Shown: positions 25,454-33,756 of the stretch, in pieces
Position numbering within the stretch: the stretch's first letter is position 1
Layout of the letters: each line of letters begins with the position of its first letter
Source of the DNA: Paraburkholderia phosphatilytica
GTDB lineage: Bacteria; Pseudomonadota; Gammaproteobacteria; Burkholderiales; Burkholderiaceae
Reading direction: 5' to 3'
Length of the DNA stretch: 64,000 bases
NCBI RefSeq assembly: GCF_003443895.1
Contig: NZ_QQOA01000010.1
Span: 1-64,000 of the forward strand
The notes under the pieces: model-generated
The model's database searches: none
Seen by the model: only the letters and a program-made list of their open reading frames with translations
What the model was told of the DNA's origin: nothing
Program-made: the position numbers and the translations under genes

Positions 25454-26359
25454 ATGGACAGCACAACTCTCTCCCACCATCCCGGCAACCGCATCTCCCA
25501 GTACCTGGCGCTGACGAAGCCGCGTGTCACGCAGCTCGCGGTGTTCTGCGCGGTGATCGGCATGTTCCTGGCCACGCCGGGCATGGTGCCGTGGAAGGTG
25601 CTGATCGGCGGCGCAGTAGGCATCTGGCTGCTCGCGGGCGCCGCGTTCGCGATCAACTGTCTCGTCGAGCAGAAGGTCGACGCGAAGATGCGTCGCACCG
25701 CGTGGCGGCCGTCCGCGCGCGGTGAAATCACCACGGTGCAGATTCTGCTGTTTTCGGCGGTGCTTGGCGGCATCGGCATGTGGACGCTCTACACGTTCAC
25801 CAATCCGCTGACGATGTGGCTCACGCTCGCCACCTTCGTCGGCTACGCCGTGATCTACACACTGCTGCTCAAACCCGCTACGCCGCAGAACATCGTGATC
25901 GGCGGCGCGTCGGGGGCGATGCCGCCGGCGCTGGGCTGGGCCGCGGTCACGGGCGCGGTGCCGGGCGATGCGTGGATCCTGGTGCTGATCATTTTCGTGT
26001 GGACGCCGCCGCATTTCTGGTCGCTCGCGCTGTATCGCCGCAAAGACTATGAAAACGCCGGCCTGCCGATGCTGCCCAACACGCACGGCGAGCAGTACAC
26101 GCGGCTGCACATCCTCCTCTACACCGTCATCCTGTTCGCGGTCACGCTGATGCCGTACATCTCGGGCATGAGCGGGCTCGTGTATCTGACGTCTGCCGTC
26201 GTGCTCGGCGCGATCTTCCTCGGCTACGCCTGGAACATCTACCGGGAATATTCCGACGCGCTCGCGCGTAAGACCTTCCGTTACTCGATCGTTTATCTGT
26301 CGCTGCTGTTCGCGGCATTGCTGGTCGACCACTACACGCGCGCGTTGATCGGCGCGTAA
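25454..26359 (+). CDS. ctaB: Protoheme IX farnesyltransferase (heme O synthase)
   Basis: UbiA-type prenyltransferase that adds a farnesyl group to heme B. It has 301 aa and about nine membrane spans. Polyprenyl-diphosphate-binding stretches are [19 protein letters not shown] and the second loop [20 protein letters not shown]. It starts ten bases after ctaA ends; ATG 25454 is preferred over a TTG at 25445. The two enzymes convert heme B to heme O to heme A for the oxidase genes upstream. Confidence 0.96.
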   Translation: MDSTTLSHHPGNRISQYLALTKPRVTQLAVFCAVIGMFLATPGMVPWKVLIGGAVGIWLLAGAAFAINCLVEQKVDAKMRRTAWRPSARGEITTVQILLFSAVLGGIGMWTLYTFTNPLTMWLTLATFVGYAVIYTLLLKPATPQNIVIGGASGAMPPALGWAAVTGAVPGDAWILVLIIFVWTPPHFWSLALYRRKDYENAGLPMLPNTHGEQYTRLHILLYTVILFAVTLMPYISGMSGLVYLTSAVVLGAIFLGYAWNIYREYSDALARKTFRYSIVYLSLLFAALLVDHYTRALIGA

Positions 26360-26372
26360 ATCCACAGGCTGC

Positions 26373-27005
26373 ATGATGCTGACACGATGGCTTGCGCGCG
26401 CGTCGCGCGCCGCCTTGTTGGCTGGCGCCGTTGCGCTCGCCATGGGCGGCACGGCGCTGCTGACGGGGTGCGGTAAAGAAGAACCGGCGTTCCAGAATCT
26501 GGATATCACCGGCAATACGCAGTTCGGCTCGAATTTCTCGCTGCCCGATACGAACGGCAAGACGCGCACGCTTGCCGACTACAAGGGCAAGGTCGTCGTG
26601 CTGTTCTTCGGCTATACGCACTGCCCGGACGTGTGCCCCACGACGATGGCAGAGCTCGCGCAGGCGCTGCAGCAACTCGGCCCCAACGACGCGAAGCGCG
26701 TGCAGGTGCTGTTCGTCACCGTCGATCCGGAGCGCGACACGGCGCAGCTGCTGAGTCAGTACGTCACGGCGTTCAATCCCACTTTCGCGGCGCTGCGTCC
26801 CGCTGACGATGCGCAGCTGAAGCAGGTGACGAAGGACTTCCGCGTCTACTACGCGAAGGTGCCGGGCAAGACGCCGGACAGCTACACGATGGACCATACG
26901 GCGGCGAGCTACGTGTTCGATCCGTCCGGCAAACTGCGTCTGTTCGCGCGCGACGGCCAGGGCGCGAGCCCGTGGGTACACGACATCAAGCTGCTGCTTG
27001 ACTGA
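26373..27005 (+). CDS. SCO-family copper chaperone, lipoprotein
   Basis: Periplasmic thioredoxin-fold copper chaperone of 210 aa for the CuA site of subunit II. A signal peptide ends with the lipobox LLTGC, so it should be lipid-anchored. The copper-binding residues are the cysteines of GYTHCPDVCPTTMAE and the histidine in MDHTAASYVFDPSG. It begins 13 bases after ctaB with ATG ATG and closes the oxidase locus. A second, divergent SCO-like protein is encoded at 23617. Confidence 0.95.
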   Translation: MMLTRWLARASRAALLAGAVALAMGGTALLTGCGKEEPAFQNLDITGNTQFGSNFSLPDTNGKTRTLADYKGKVVVLFFGYTHCPDVCPTTMAELAQALQQLGPNDAKRVQVLFVTVDPERDTAQLLSQYVTAFNPTFAALRPADDAQLKQVTKDFRVYYAKVPGKTPDSYTMDHTAASYVFDPSGKLRLFARDGQGASPWVHDIKLLLD

Positions 27006-27059
27006 GGTTCGTCGTGTTGCATCGTACTGCTTCGTGTGCCGCGTCAATCACGCGGCGCA

Positions 27060-27350
27060 TCACTTCAGGTTCGGCACATCGATGCCCGGTGCGAGCCTTG
27101 CCGCGCTGAATTCCGTGATCTCGTAGGTGGCGAGTTGCTGCTCGGCGAATGGGTCGGTGGCGAGGATCGCATCGAGCTGCGCGCGATCGATACCCGTCGC
27201 GAGAATCACACCGCCTTCGCGCGGAATGCGCGGTCCCGCGATCAGGAATACGCCCGCTTCGAAATGTCGCTTGAGGAAGGCGCGATGCGCTTCGAGCGCC
27301 GCATCGACGCGTTCGAGCGGCGCGCAATAAGTGAGTTTGACGACGTACAT
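27060..27350 (-). CDS. YciI-family protein
   Basis: Small dimeric ferredoxin-like-fold protein of 96 aa, starting MYVVKLTYCAPLERVDAAL. The conserved His in RAFLKRHFEAGVFLIAGP and the Asp in LATDPFAEQQLATYEITEF match YciI, whose catalytic role is unproven. The longer frame to 27584 has no similarity upstream of this start. Convergent with the SCO gene. Confidence 0.9.
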   Translation of the reverse strand: MYVVKLTYCAPLERVDAALEAHRAFLKRHFEAGVFLIAGPRIPREGGVILATGIDRAQLDAILATDPFAEQQLATYEITEFSAARLAPGIDVPNLK

Positions 27351-27725
27351 ACGATTCCCGCTGGCTGAATGGCGCCGATGACGCGCAGTACTGGGCTCGC
27401 AACGCGGACGCGATCGGCGTTCCGCGCAACGAGGTCGGGTGGCTTCCGACATTATCGGCGTGCATCGGCATTCGCGTGCCGCGGGCGTTCGTAGTCCCGA
27501 TCTCGCTGCCGTCGTTATTCCGCTCGCGGCACCGCGCCGCATCGCATGCATATCGATATGCGATCCCGGTATTTCCCTTCGCACGCGCGCTGTGCCAACA
27601 TCACGGCCCCGGTTTTAGCCGCAACCGCCGGATTCATCGGCGGCGGGTCATATCGCATTACGTCGCATCACCACGCAGTATCGCAACCGCCTCAAACAGT
27701 CTTAGCAAGAGAACACGAGAACACC
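27351..27725. other. Intergenic region upstream of the MetQ/NlpA gene
   Basis: No supported gene in 375 bases. A perfect 14-base palindrome, GCATATCGATATGC, is at 27548-27561, 165 bases ahead of the MetQ-like start. I looked for a SAM riboswitch and saw no recognisable fold. Confidence 0.4.
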
Positions 27726-28538
27726 ATGCAGCGCAGACATCTCCTCAAAGCCCTCTCCGCCAGTTTCGCCGCAATCGCGCTGACCACCAGCGTGGTGGCG
27801 CGCGCCGACGATCAGGTCATCAAGGTCGGGACCATCAGCGGTCCCGACGCGCAGATCTGGTCGGTTGTGCAGAAGGTCGCGAAGCGCGAGGGCCTCAACG
27901 TGAAGGTCATCGAGTTCAACGACTACGTGCAGCTGAACGCCGCGCTCGACGCGGGCGATCTCGACGCGAACAGCTTCCAGCATCAACCGTATCTCGACAG
28001 TCAGGTCGAGCAGCGCGGTTATCACATCGTCAGTGCCGGCCTCACCTATATCTCGCCGCTCGGCGTGTATTCGAAGAAGCTGAAGTCGCTGAAGGATCTG
28101 CCGCAAGGCGCAAAGATCGCAGTACCGAACGATCCGTCGAACGAGAACCGCGCGCTGCTGCTGTTGCAGGCGCAAGGCGTGATCAAGCTGAACGCTGGAG
28201 CCGGCACGAACGGCAACAACGCGACGCCGCTCGACGTCGCCGCGAATCCGAAGAAGGTGAAGCTCGTCGAACTCGACGCGGCGCAACTGCCGCGTTCGCT
28301 CGCGGACGTGGACGCTGCCGCGATCAACACGAACTACGCGCTGGCAGCAGGCATGCAACCCACGAAAGACGCGATCGCCCTCGAAGACGTGTACAGCCCG
28401 TACGCCAATCTGATCGCCGTGCGCGCAGTGGACAAGAACAAGCCGTGGGTGAAGAAGCTTGTGGCGGCGTACCAGTCGGACGACGTGCGTCAGTTCATCA
28501 AGACGCAGTTCAAGGGGGCGGTGGTGCCGTCGTTCTGA
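27726..28538 (+). CDS. MetQ/NlpA-family ABC transporter substrate-binding protein
   Basis: Periplasmic binding protein of 270 aa for methionine or a related compound. The signal peptide (MQRRHLLKALSASFAAIAL, cut near VVARA) has no lipobox cysteine, unlike many MetQ proteins. The NlpA core is recognised from VKVIEFNDYVQLNAALDAGDL, DANSFQHQPYLD, AVPNDPSNENRALLLLQ and AINTNYALAAGM. No ATPase or permease gene is adjacent, so the transporter partners are elsewhere and methionine specificity is inferred only from the family. A strong terminator follows. Confidence 0.92.
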   Translation: MQRRHLLKALSASFAAIALTTSVVARADDQVIKVGTISGPDAQIWSVVQKVAKREGLNVKVIEFNDYVQLNAALDAGDLDANSFQHQPYLDSQVEQRGYHIVSAGLTYISPLGVYSKKLKSLKDLPQGAKIAVPNDPSNENRALLLLQAQGVIKLNAGAGTNGNNATPLDVAANPKKVKLVELDAAQLPRSLADVDAAAINTNYALAAGMQPTKDAIALEDVYSPYANLIAVRAVDKNKPWVKKLVAAYQSDDVRQFIKTQFKGAVVPSF

Positions 28539-28568
28539 CGCGTGCCATCGGAATTACTCTTGTAGCAG

Positions 28569-28596
28569 AAAGCCACGGCGTGCCGTGGCTTTTTTT
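28569..28596 (+). terminator. Rho-independent terminator after the MetQ/NlpA gene
   Basis: Eleven-base stem (AAAGCCACGGC/GCCGTGGCTTT) with a two-base tip, running into a T tract, 31 bases after the stop codon. Confidence 0.92.
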
Positions 28597-28721
28597 CGTC
28601 AAGGATTTTCCCAATCACGCGCGATCTTCCTTTCTGGCTATGTGCACTTCTATGAGTCAATGATACGGTTACCTAATCATCGAACGTCGTAGAACGTCAT
28701 GCAGAATGGGAAAACCATGCG

Positions 28722-29309
28722 ATGGGGCAGGTTGCACTCCGGATCGTTGATATTCAGTCGGAACCCGCGCATCGCTTTTCGGGTGTCGTCTATCGCGGGA
28801 TCCCGTGGGATCTCACTCATCTCGACGCTTTCGCGTTTAAGACCGATCTAGGGCTCGGTAGCGAAATTTCTGTGCTCGTGCTCTTCTCGTGCCACTGCTT
28901 CTCGCACAGTTTCCGGCGAGACGGGCGCGAGCGAAGGTTCATACCTGAGAGCGAGATTTACGACGACGGGCGGGAACGACGCGTGTTGAGCCCCGAGCGC
29001 TATGCGCTGTCCCGTAAACTTCTACGGCAAATCATCATTCACTTGCCGTCGCGGCGTATCACGATCGCAGGTGAACGCGGGCCAAATTTCGTGACGCTCG
29101 AAAATACGAATCATGACGGTACGACGTCGCTTTATGCGGTCTTCTTCGAAGTGGAGAAAGACGACGCGCGCAGGCGCCGCCTGATCCTGCGGGTTCAATC
29201 GGCCTACGTGCTGGACGAAGGATTGACGAAGCGGCAAGCTGGCGCTCGCAAGGTCGCGTTCGAAACCTTGCTGCGTGCGGCGTACCTCGGAAAGAAGATT
29301 CGAGGATAG
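28722..29309 (+). CDS. Hypothetical protein with FSCHCFSHSF motif
   Basis: A 195-residue protein that I cannot assign a function. It has no signal peptide and no membrane span. Visible blocks are YRGIPWDLTHLDAFAF, a Cys-His-Cys cluster VLFSCHCFSHSF, PERYALSRKLLRQIIIHL, SLYAVFFEVEKDD and LRVQSAYVLDEG. The blocks remind me of a family of about 190-residue orphan proteins with the same FSCHCF core found across Burkholderia and Pseudomonas, usually of unknown function. The gene is visibly poorer in GC than its neighbours and is followed by a perfect 11-base hairpin, suggesting acquisition. Confidence 0.75.
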   Translation: MGQVALRIVDIQSEPAHRFSGVVYRGIPWDLTHLDAFAFKTDLGLGSEISVLVLFSCHCFSHSFRRDGRERRFIPESEIYDDGRERRVLSPERYALSRKLLRQIIIHLPSRRITIAGERGPNFVTLENTNHDGTTSLYAVFFEVEKDDARRRRLILRVQSAYVLDEGLTKRQAGARKVAFETLLRAAYLGKKIRG

Positions 29310-29323
29310 GTGCGCAGAAAGAC

Positions 29324-29349
29324 CAACGGCCACCTGTTGGTGGCCGTTG
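29324..29349 (+). repeat. Perfect hairpin downstream of the orphan gene
   Basis: Arms CAACGGCCACC and GGTGGCCGTTG (11 bp, perfect) around a TGTT loop, 15 bases after the stop at 29309. There is no T tract, so it is terminator-like rather than a standard terminator. Confidence 0.65.
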
Positions 29350-29486
29350 CATGCGGGACTCTCTATCCATCTTTCGACAGAACTCCCACTCCTGGTGGGA
29401 CCCGGTTGCCCGGGCGGCGCTACGTTTTTCGCACCCGCTCGTACGTAGTTTTCAGGTCAAATGCTACCAGCCAGGTAGTTCACGGG

Positions 29487-30431
29487 TCAAGGCACGGACC
29501 GCATCTCCTGCAACTCCCGCTCCCACCGCTCCACCACGAGTTCTGTCCCGAACCGCTGCTCGACCGCGGACGCCGCGCAGCGAAACTCCCAGCGTTCCGC
29601 GAGACGTCGCGCATCCTGCAGCGTCGCGGCCGTGGTCAGCGACAGCTTCGTATAGCCCGCGCGCTGCGCGAAGCCGACCGCTTCATCCACGAGCCGCGCA
29701 CCGAGGCCCATCCGACGAACATCGGGCTCGACGTACAGCAGACTCACCCGCGCGACGGTGGTCGATACGCCGACCACCATCACCGACCCCACGATCGCAT
29801 CGCCCTGCTGCGCGACCCAGCACGCCTCGCGCAACGGATCGGCTGAACTCGCGTATTCCGCCACGGTGTGAGCGAGCATGCCTTCGAACAGGTGGTTCCA
29901 GCCGTACTCCGCCGCAAAGCTTTGTGCCTGCCGATGGACGAGCCAGCTCAGATCTCCCGGCTGCGGCGCGCGCAGCGTGATCGGGGCCTCGCGCATGCGC
30001 TGGCGCAACAGCGATTCGACGGTCTGCATGGCCGCCAGCAGTCGCTGCTGCTCACCTTCCGACAGCGTGGACAGCACGGCGGACACTTCCTCGTTCGCCG
30101 CGGCGTCGAGCGGCGCGTAGGTTGCGCGACCCTTGTCGGTGAGCGACAGCAGCGACTGGCGCGCATCGGTTTCGGACGGACGGCGGCTGATCAGCTCGCG
30201 GCGTTCGAAGCTCGCGAGCAGACGGCTCAGGTAGCCGCTGTCGAGCCCGAGATGGCGCGCGAGGGCGGACGCGGTATCGGCATCGCCACGCGACAGCGCG
30301 TGCAGCACGCGCACTTCGGTCAGCGAGAACGGGCTGTTCTGAAGATGCTCGTGCAGCGCGCCGATGTGTTGCGTGTAGAAGCGGTTGAAATGCCGGACGG
30401 CTTCGGCGCGATGCCGCGCTGATTCGCTCAA
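29487..30431 (-). CDS. MarR-type regulator fused to a GNAT acetyltransferase
   Basis: A 314-residue two-domain protein. Residues about 1-145 form a MarR winged helix (FSLTEVRVLHALSRGDADTA, LGLDSGYLSRLLASFERREL, SLTDKGRATY); residues about 155-314 form a GNAT acetyltransferase with the acetyl-CoA loop YVEPDVRRMGLGARLVDEA. This architecture is known in a family of bacterial regulators but the acetyl acceptor is unknown. TTG at 30431 (MSESARHRAEAVRHFNRFYTQ) is the best family start; ATG 30503 and the longer frame to 30569 are alternatives. It is divergent from nagR. Confidence 0.85.
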   Translation of the reverse strand: MSESARHRAEAVRHFNRFYTQHIGALHEHLQNSPFSLTEVRVLHALSRGDADTASALARHLGLDSGYLSRLLASFERRELISRRPSETDARQSLLSLTDKGRATYAPLDAAANEEVSAVLSTLSEGEQQRLLAAMQTVESLLRQRMREAPITLRAPQPGDLSWLVHRQAQSFAAEYGWNHLFEGMLAHTVAEYASSADPLREACWVAQQGDAIVGSVMVVGVSTTVARVSLLYVEPDVRRMGLGARLVDEAVGFAQRAGYTKLSLTTAATLQDARRLAERWEFRCAASAVEQRFGTELVVERWERELQEMRSVP

Positions 30432-30705
30432 GATTGGGTTTCCAGGTGGGGTTGCATGCCAATCATCACTATATTGGATCGGATCGGCAAGAAAAACCGC
30501 CATTCCGCATAAACGACGTGATAACCGCTTACATCGAGCTTCGATGTCAAAGAATATTGCACGAACCACGAGCGGACCACTCGCGCCCCAACTGGTCTTG
30601 CTGACGAGACCAAGGGTAAATCCTGGGCTCTTCCGGATGCCCGAAACACCTGCGAAACGGGCAAAAAATCATTTGTTAACAACAGCTTATGTCGAACTTC
30701 TCACG
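30432..30705. other. Intergenic region between MarR-GNAT and nagR
   Basis: Relatively AT-rich divergent control region. The longer frame of the MarR-GNAT gene covers part of it but looks non-coding. The nagR promoter and operator lie just to the right; no clear promoter for the minus-strand gene is visible. Confidence 0.45.
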
Positions 30706-30733
30706 ATAATACCAGTTCGTTGACTGGTATTAT
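30706..30733. promoter_or_regulatory. Candidate NagR operator, 11-bp perfect inverted repeat
   Basis: ATAATACCAGT (30706-30716) and ACTGGTATTAT (30723-30733) are perfect inverted arms separated by six bases. The half-site ACTGGT resembles the half-sites of amino-sugar-responsive GntR regulators (DasR/NagR type). The right arm overlaps the -35 hexamer of the nag promoter. Confidence 0.75.
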
Positions 30734-30747
30734 GTTGGTTATATAAT
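30720..30747 (+). promoter_or_regulatory. Sigma70 promoter of the nag operon
   Basis: TTGACT at 30720-30725 and TATAAT at 30742-30747 with a 16-base spacer, about 50 bases upstream of the nagR start. It is the closest match to a sigma70 consensus in this region and is covered by the inverted repeat, as expected for repression by NagR. Confidence 0.8.
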
Positions 30748-30798
30748 GGGCTCCGCTTCGATGCCGTTACCTGCCACCTTCGCCATCCGGTCGAGCCC

Positions 30799-31533
30799 AT
30801 GGAAACCCGCTGGTCCGCTCTCACGCCCGACGCGCGGAACCTCACTCCGCTCTATCTGCAACTCGCGCGCAACCTCGCCGATGCGATTCACTGCGGCGTC
30901 TGGTCCGCGGGCGAGGCGCTGCCGTCGGAGCGCACGCTGTCCGATGCGATCGGGGTCTCGCGCATCACCGCCCGCAAGGCGATCGCGCTGCTCGTCGAGC
31001 AGGGGCTGATCCGGCGCGCTCGCGGCGCGGGCAGCTTCATCACGCCACGCGTCGAAGATCCGTTGTCGCGCCTCGTCGGCTTCACGAAGAAGATGGAGCA
31101 GCGCGGCTTCAAGCCCGATTCGGTCTGGCTCGAACGCGACGTCCGCGCCGCGACGCGCGACGAGATCGTGCATCTCGGCCTGTCGCCGGGCGCGGCGGTT
31201 GCGAGTCTGCGTCGGTTGCGGCGCGCGGACGGCATCGTGATGGCGGTCGAACACTCCACGCTGCCCGCTTCGATCGTGCCGGACCCGAGTGCGATCGACG
31301 CGTCGCTGTACGGCTTTCTCGAGCAGCGCGGCATGGCGATCACGCGCGCGTTGCAGCATTTTCGCGCGGTGAACGCATCGAGCGAGATCGCGTCACTGAT
31401 GGACGTCGAGCCGCGCACCGCACTGCTCGTGATCACGCGCATCGGCTACAGCTCGGACCAGCGCGCGATCGAACTGACAGATACCTATTGCCGCAACGAC
31501 TACTACGACTTCGTCGCCGAACTGCGCTGCTAG
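30799..31533 (+). CDS. nagR: GntR/HutC-family regulator of amino sugar use
   Basis: Transcription factor of 244 aa: an N-terminal winged helix (about 15-80; LPSERTLSDAIGVSRITARK is the DNA-reading region) and a C-terminal UTRA ligand domain (about 95-240). In DasR, YvoA and NagR this domain binds glucosamine-6-phosphate or N-acetylglucosamine-6-phosphate. It is the first gene of the nag cluster, directly behind a promoter that carries a palindrome, so autoregulated repression of the whole operon is likely. The gene order nagR-nagA-SIS-nagF-nagE is the one I know from Pseudomonas aeruginosa. Confidence 0.92.
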   Translation: METRWSALTPDARNLTPLYLQLARNLADAIHCGVWSAGEALPSERTLSDAIGVSRITARKAIALLVEQGLIRRARGAGSFITPRVEDPLSRLVGFTKKMEQRGFKPDSVWLERDVRAATRDEIVHLGLSPGAAVASLRRLRRADGIVMAVEHSTLPASIVPDPSAIDASLYGFLEQRGMAITRALQHFRAVNASSEIASLMDVEPRTALLVITRIGYSSDQRAIELTDTYCRNDYYDFVAELRC

Positions 31534-31604
31534 CGCGGTCTTCCGCGACGGCCGCTGCGCATTGCATCGGACCCTACCCGCATCACGCTTGACCAGAGAC
31601 TCTC

Positions 31605-32708
31605 ATGCTGACCGGAAACATACTGACGACTGAAGGCTGGATTCACGGCACGATCGAGTTCGCGAACGGCCGCATCACAGCGCTCAAGGGCGATCCCGTC
31701 GATCCGTCGACCAACGATTCGCCGTACATCCTGCCGGGCTTCATCGATCTGCACGTGCACGGCGGCGGCGGCGCGGACGTGATGGAAGCGGGCAACGCGA
31801 TCGAGACGATCACCCGCACGCACGCCCGCTACGGCACGACGAGCCTGCTCGCGACGACGATGACCGCGCCGCGCGACGAGCTGATGAGCGTCGTGGCCGG
31901 CCTCGGTCACAACGCGCGCAATCGCGCGCCGGGCGGCGCGCGCGTGCTCGGCGTGCATCTCGAAGGGCCGTACATCAACCCCGGCAAGCTCGGCGCGCAG
32001 CCGGACGCCGCGGTGTCGGCGGTGCTCGACGAAGTGCTGAAGTATCTGTCGATCGCGCCGATCCGCGTCGTCACGCTCGCGCCGGAAATCTCGGGGCACA
32101 TGGACATCATCTCCGAGATGGCGGCGCGCGGCGTGCGCGTGCAGCTCGGCCATTCGCTCGGTACCTACGACGACGCGGTCGCCGCGCTCAAGCACGGCGC
32201 GTGCGGCTTCACGCATCTGTTCAACGCGATGTCGCCGCTGCATCACCGCAATCCCGGCATGGTCGGCGCGGCCCTCGCGCACGCCGAATACGCGGAGATC
32301 ATTCCCGACCTGCTGCACGTGCATCCGGGCGCGATCCGCGCCGCCATGCGCGCGATTCCGCGTCTTTACGTGGTGACCGACAGCACGTCGGCGACCGGCA
32401 TGCCGGACGGCGAATACCGCCTCGGCAGCCAGCACGTCACCAAGTGTCTCGGCGGCGTACGCCTTGCCGACGGCACGCTCGCAGGCAGCACGCTGACGAT
32501 GGATCAGGCGCTGCGCAATCTCGTTTCGCTGGGCTTGCCCATGGCGGACGTTTCAAACCGTCTGTCGCGCTACGCCGCCGACTATCTCGGCATCGAAGAT
32601 CGCGGTCGCATCGCGCGTGGCGCGTGGGCCGACGTCGTCGTGTTCGATCGTGAACTGGCACTGAGCGCGACGTACGTCGAAGGAGAATCGATTGTCGAAT
32701 ATGCTTAA
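31605..32708 (+). CDS. nagA: N-acetylglucosamine-6-phosphate deacetylase
   Basis: Removes the acetyl group from N-acetylglucosamine 6-phosphate, the first cytoplasmic step after PTS uptake. The 367-residue amidohydrolase shows the metal-site start GFIDLHVHGGGG, the substrate-binding stretch GVHLEGPYINP, QLGHSLGTYDDAVAALKHG, FTHLFNAMSPLHHRNPG and the catalytic aspartate in VVTDSTSATGM. Its 3' end overlaps the TTG start of the next gene by 17 bases. Confidence 0.96.
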   Translation: MLTGNILTTEGWIHGTIEFANGRITALKGDPVDPSTNDSPYILPGFIDLHVHGGGGADVMEAGNAIETITRTHARYGTTSLLATTMTAPRDELMSVVAGLGHNARNRAPGGARVLGVHLEGPYINPGKLGAQPDAAVSAVLDEVLKYLSIAPIRVVTLAPEISGHMDIISEMAARGVRVQLGHSLGTYDDAVAALKHGACGFTHLFNAMSPLHHRNPGMVGAALAHAEYAEIIPDLLHVHPGAIRAAMRAIPRLYVVTDSTSATGMPDGEYRLGSQHVTKCLGGVRLADGTLAGSTLTMDQALRNLVSLGLPMADVSNRLSRYAADYLGIEDRGRIARGAWADVVVFDRELALSATYVEGESIVEYA

Positions 32709-33720
32709 CGAAGCGCTGGCGTCGGCCGAGGTCGTCGCCGCGCAGCTCGCCGATACCGCGCGCGTCGAAGCGCTCGCGTGGCAACTCGCCGACGCGCCGC
32801 GCCATGTCGCGCTGACTGTCGCGCGCGGCAGTTCGGATCACGCCGCGAGCTATTTCGCGAGCCTGACGATGAGCCGCATCGGCCTGCCGGTCGCGTCGCT
32901 GCCGATGTCGGTCGCGACCTTGCAGCAGGCGCCGCTGCGCGTGCGCGACCAGCTCGCGCTCGCGTTCTCGCAGTCAGGCAAGAGCCCGGATCTCGTCGGC
33001 ACGATGACCGCGCTGCGCGACTCCGGCGCATTGACCGTCGCCGCGGTGAACGTGCCCGATTCGCCACTTCAGCAGGCGTGCGACAGCTATCTGCCGCTCG
33101 CGGCGGGCCCCGAACTGAGCGTCGCGGCCACCAAGAGCTATATCGCGATGCTCTCCGTCTCCGCGCAGCTCGTCGCGCACTGGCAGGGCGATGCGGCGCT
33201 GCTCGATGCGCTCGCCGCGCTGCCCGACGCGCTGCATGCCGCGGGCCGGCTCGACTGGTCGAAGGCAGTGGTCGCGTTGCGCGGCGTCGAGCGGATGATC
33301 GTGATCGGCCGGGGCCTCGGTCTCGCGATCGCGCAGGAGGCCGCGCTGAAGCTGAAAGAGACGTCGGGCATTCAGGCCGAAGCGTTTTCGAGCGCCGAGG
33401 TGCGTCACGGCCCGATGGAGCTGATCGACCGCGACTATCCGCTGCTCGTGTTCGCGCCGCGCGGCCCCGAGCAGGCAGGTCTGCTGCAGCTCTCGCGCGA
33501 CATGCGTTCGCGCGGCGCCAACGTGCTGCTCGCCGCGCCCGAAGACGTGCGCGACGTGCCGGCCGACGTGATGCTGCCGCTGATTTCCACTGCCAATCCG
33601 GCGCTCGATCCGATCGCCGCGATCCTGTCGTTCTACGTGATGGCCGCGGACCTTTCCGCGGCGCGCGGCCGCAATCCCGATGCGCCGCGCCACCTGAACA
33701 AAGTCACCGAAACCCATTGA
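32692..33720 (+). CDS. SIS-domain glucosamine-6-phosphate deaminase (NagB-II type)
   Basis: A 342-residue protein with two SIS sugar-isomerase domains, similar to the isomerase half of GlmS. In nag clusters this type replaces classical NagB and converts glucosamine 6-phosphate to fructose 6-phosphate and ammonia. SIS features are TVARGSSDHAASYF, LAFSQSGKSPDLV, VAATKSYIAML and EVRHGPMELID. The start TTG 32692 has AGGAG six bases upstream, inside nagA; ATG 32701 is too far from it. No glutamine amidotransferase domain is present, ruling out GlmS. Confidence 0.88.
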   Translation: MSNMLNEALASAEVVAAQLADTARVEALAWQLADAPRHVALTVARGSSDHAASYFASLTMSRIGLPVASLPMSVATLQQAPLRVRDQLALAFSQSGKSPDLVGTMTALRDSGALTVAAVNVPDSPLQQACDSYLPLAAGPELSVAATKSYIAMLSVSAQLVAHWQGDAALLDALAALPDALHAAGRLDWSKAVVALRGVERMIVIGRGLGLAIAQEAALKLKETSGIQAEAFSSAEVRHGPMELIDRDYPLLVFAPRGPEQAGLLQLSRDMRSRGANVLLAAPEDVRDVPADVMLPLISTANPALDPIAAILSFYVMAADLSAARGRNPDAPRHLNKVTETH

Positions 33721-33756
33721 TCGAGAAACGCGATGCGACGTGTTGAGGAGTCCCAT

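Noticed and set aside
27548-27561. Palindrome GCATATCGATATGC upstream of the MetQ-like gene as a methionine operator or riboswitch
   Set aside because: It does not match the known methionine boxes I can recall, and there is no riboswitch-like fold; listed only within the intergenic entry.
29462-29476. Small inverted repeat CTACCAGCCAGGTAG as an insertion-element end
   Set aside because: Arms are too short and there is no transposase or matching second end.
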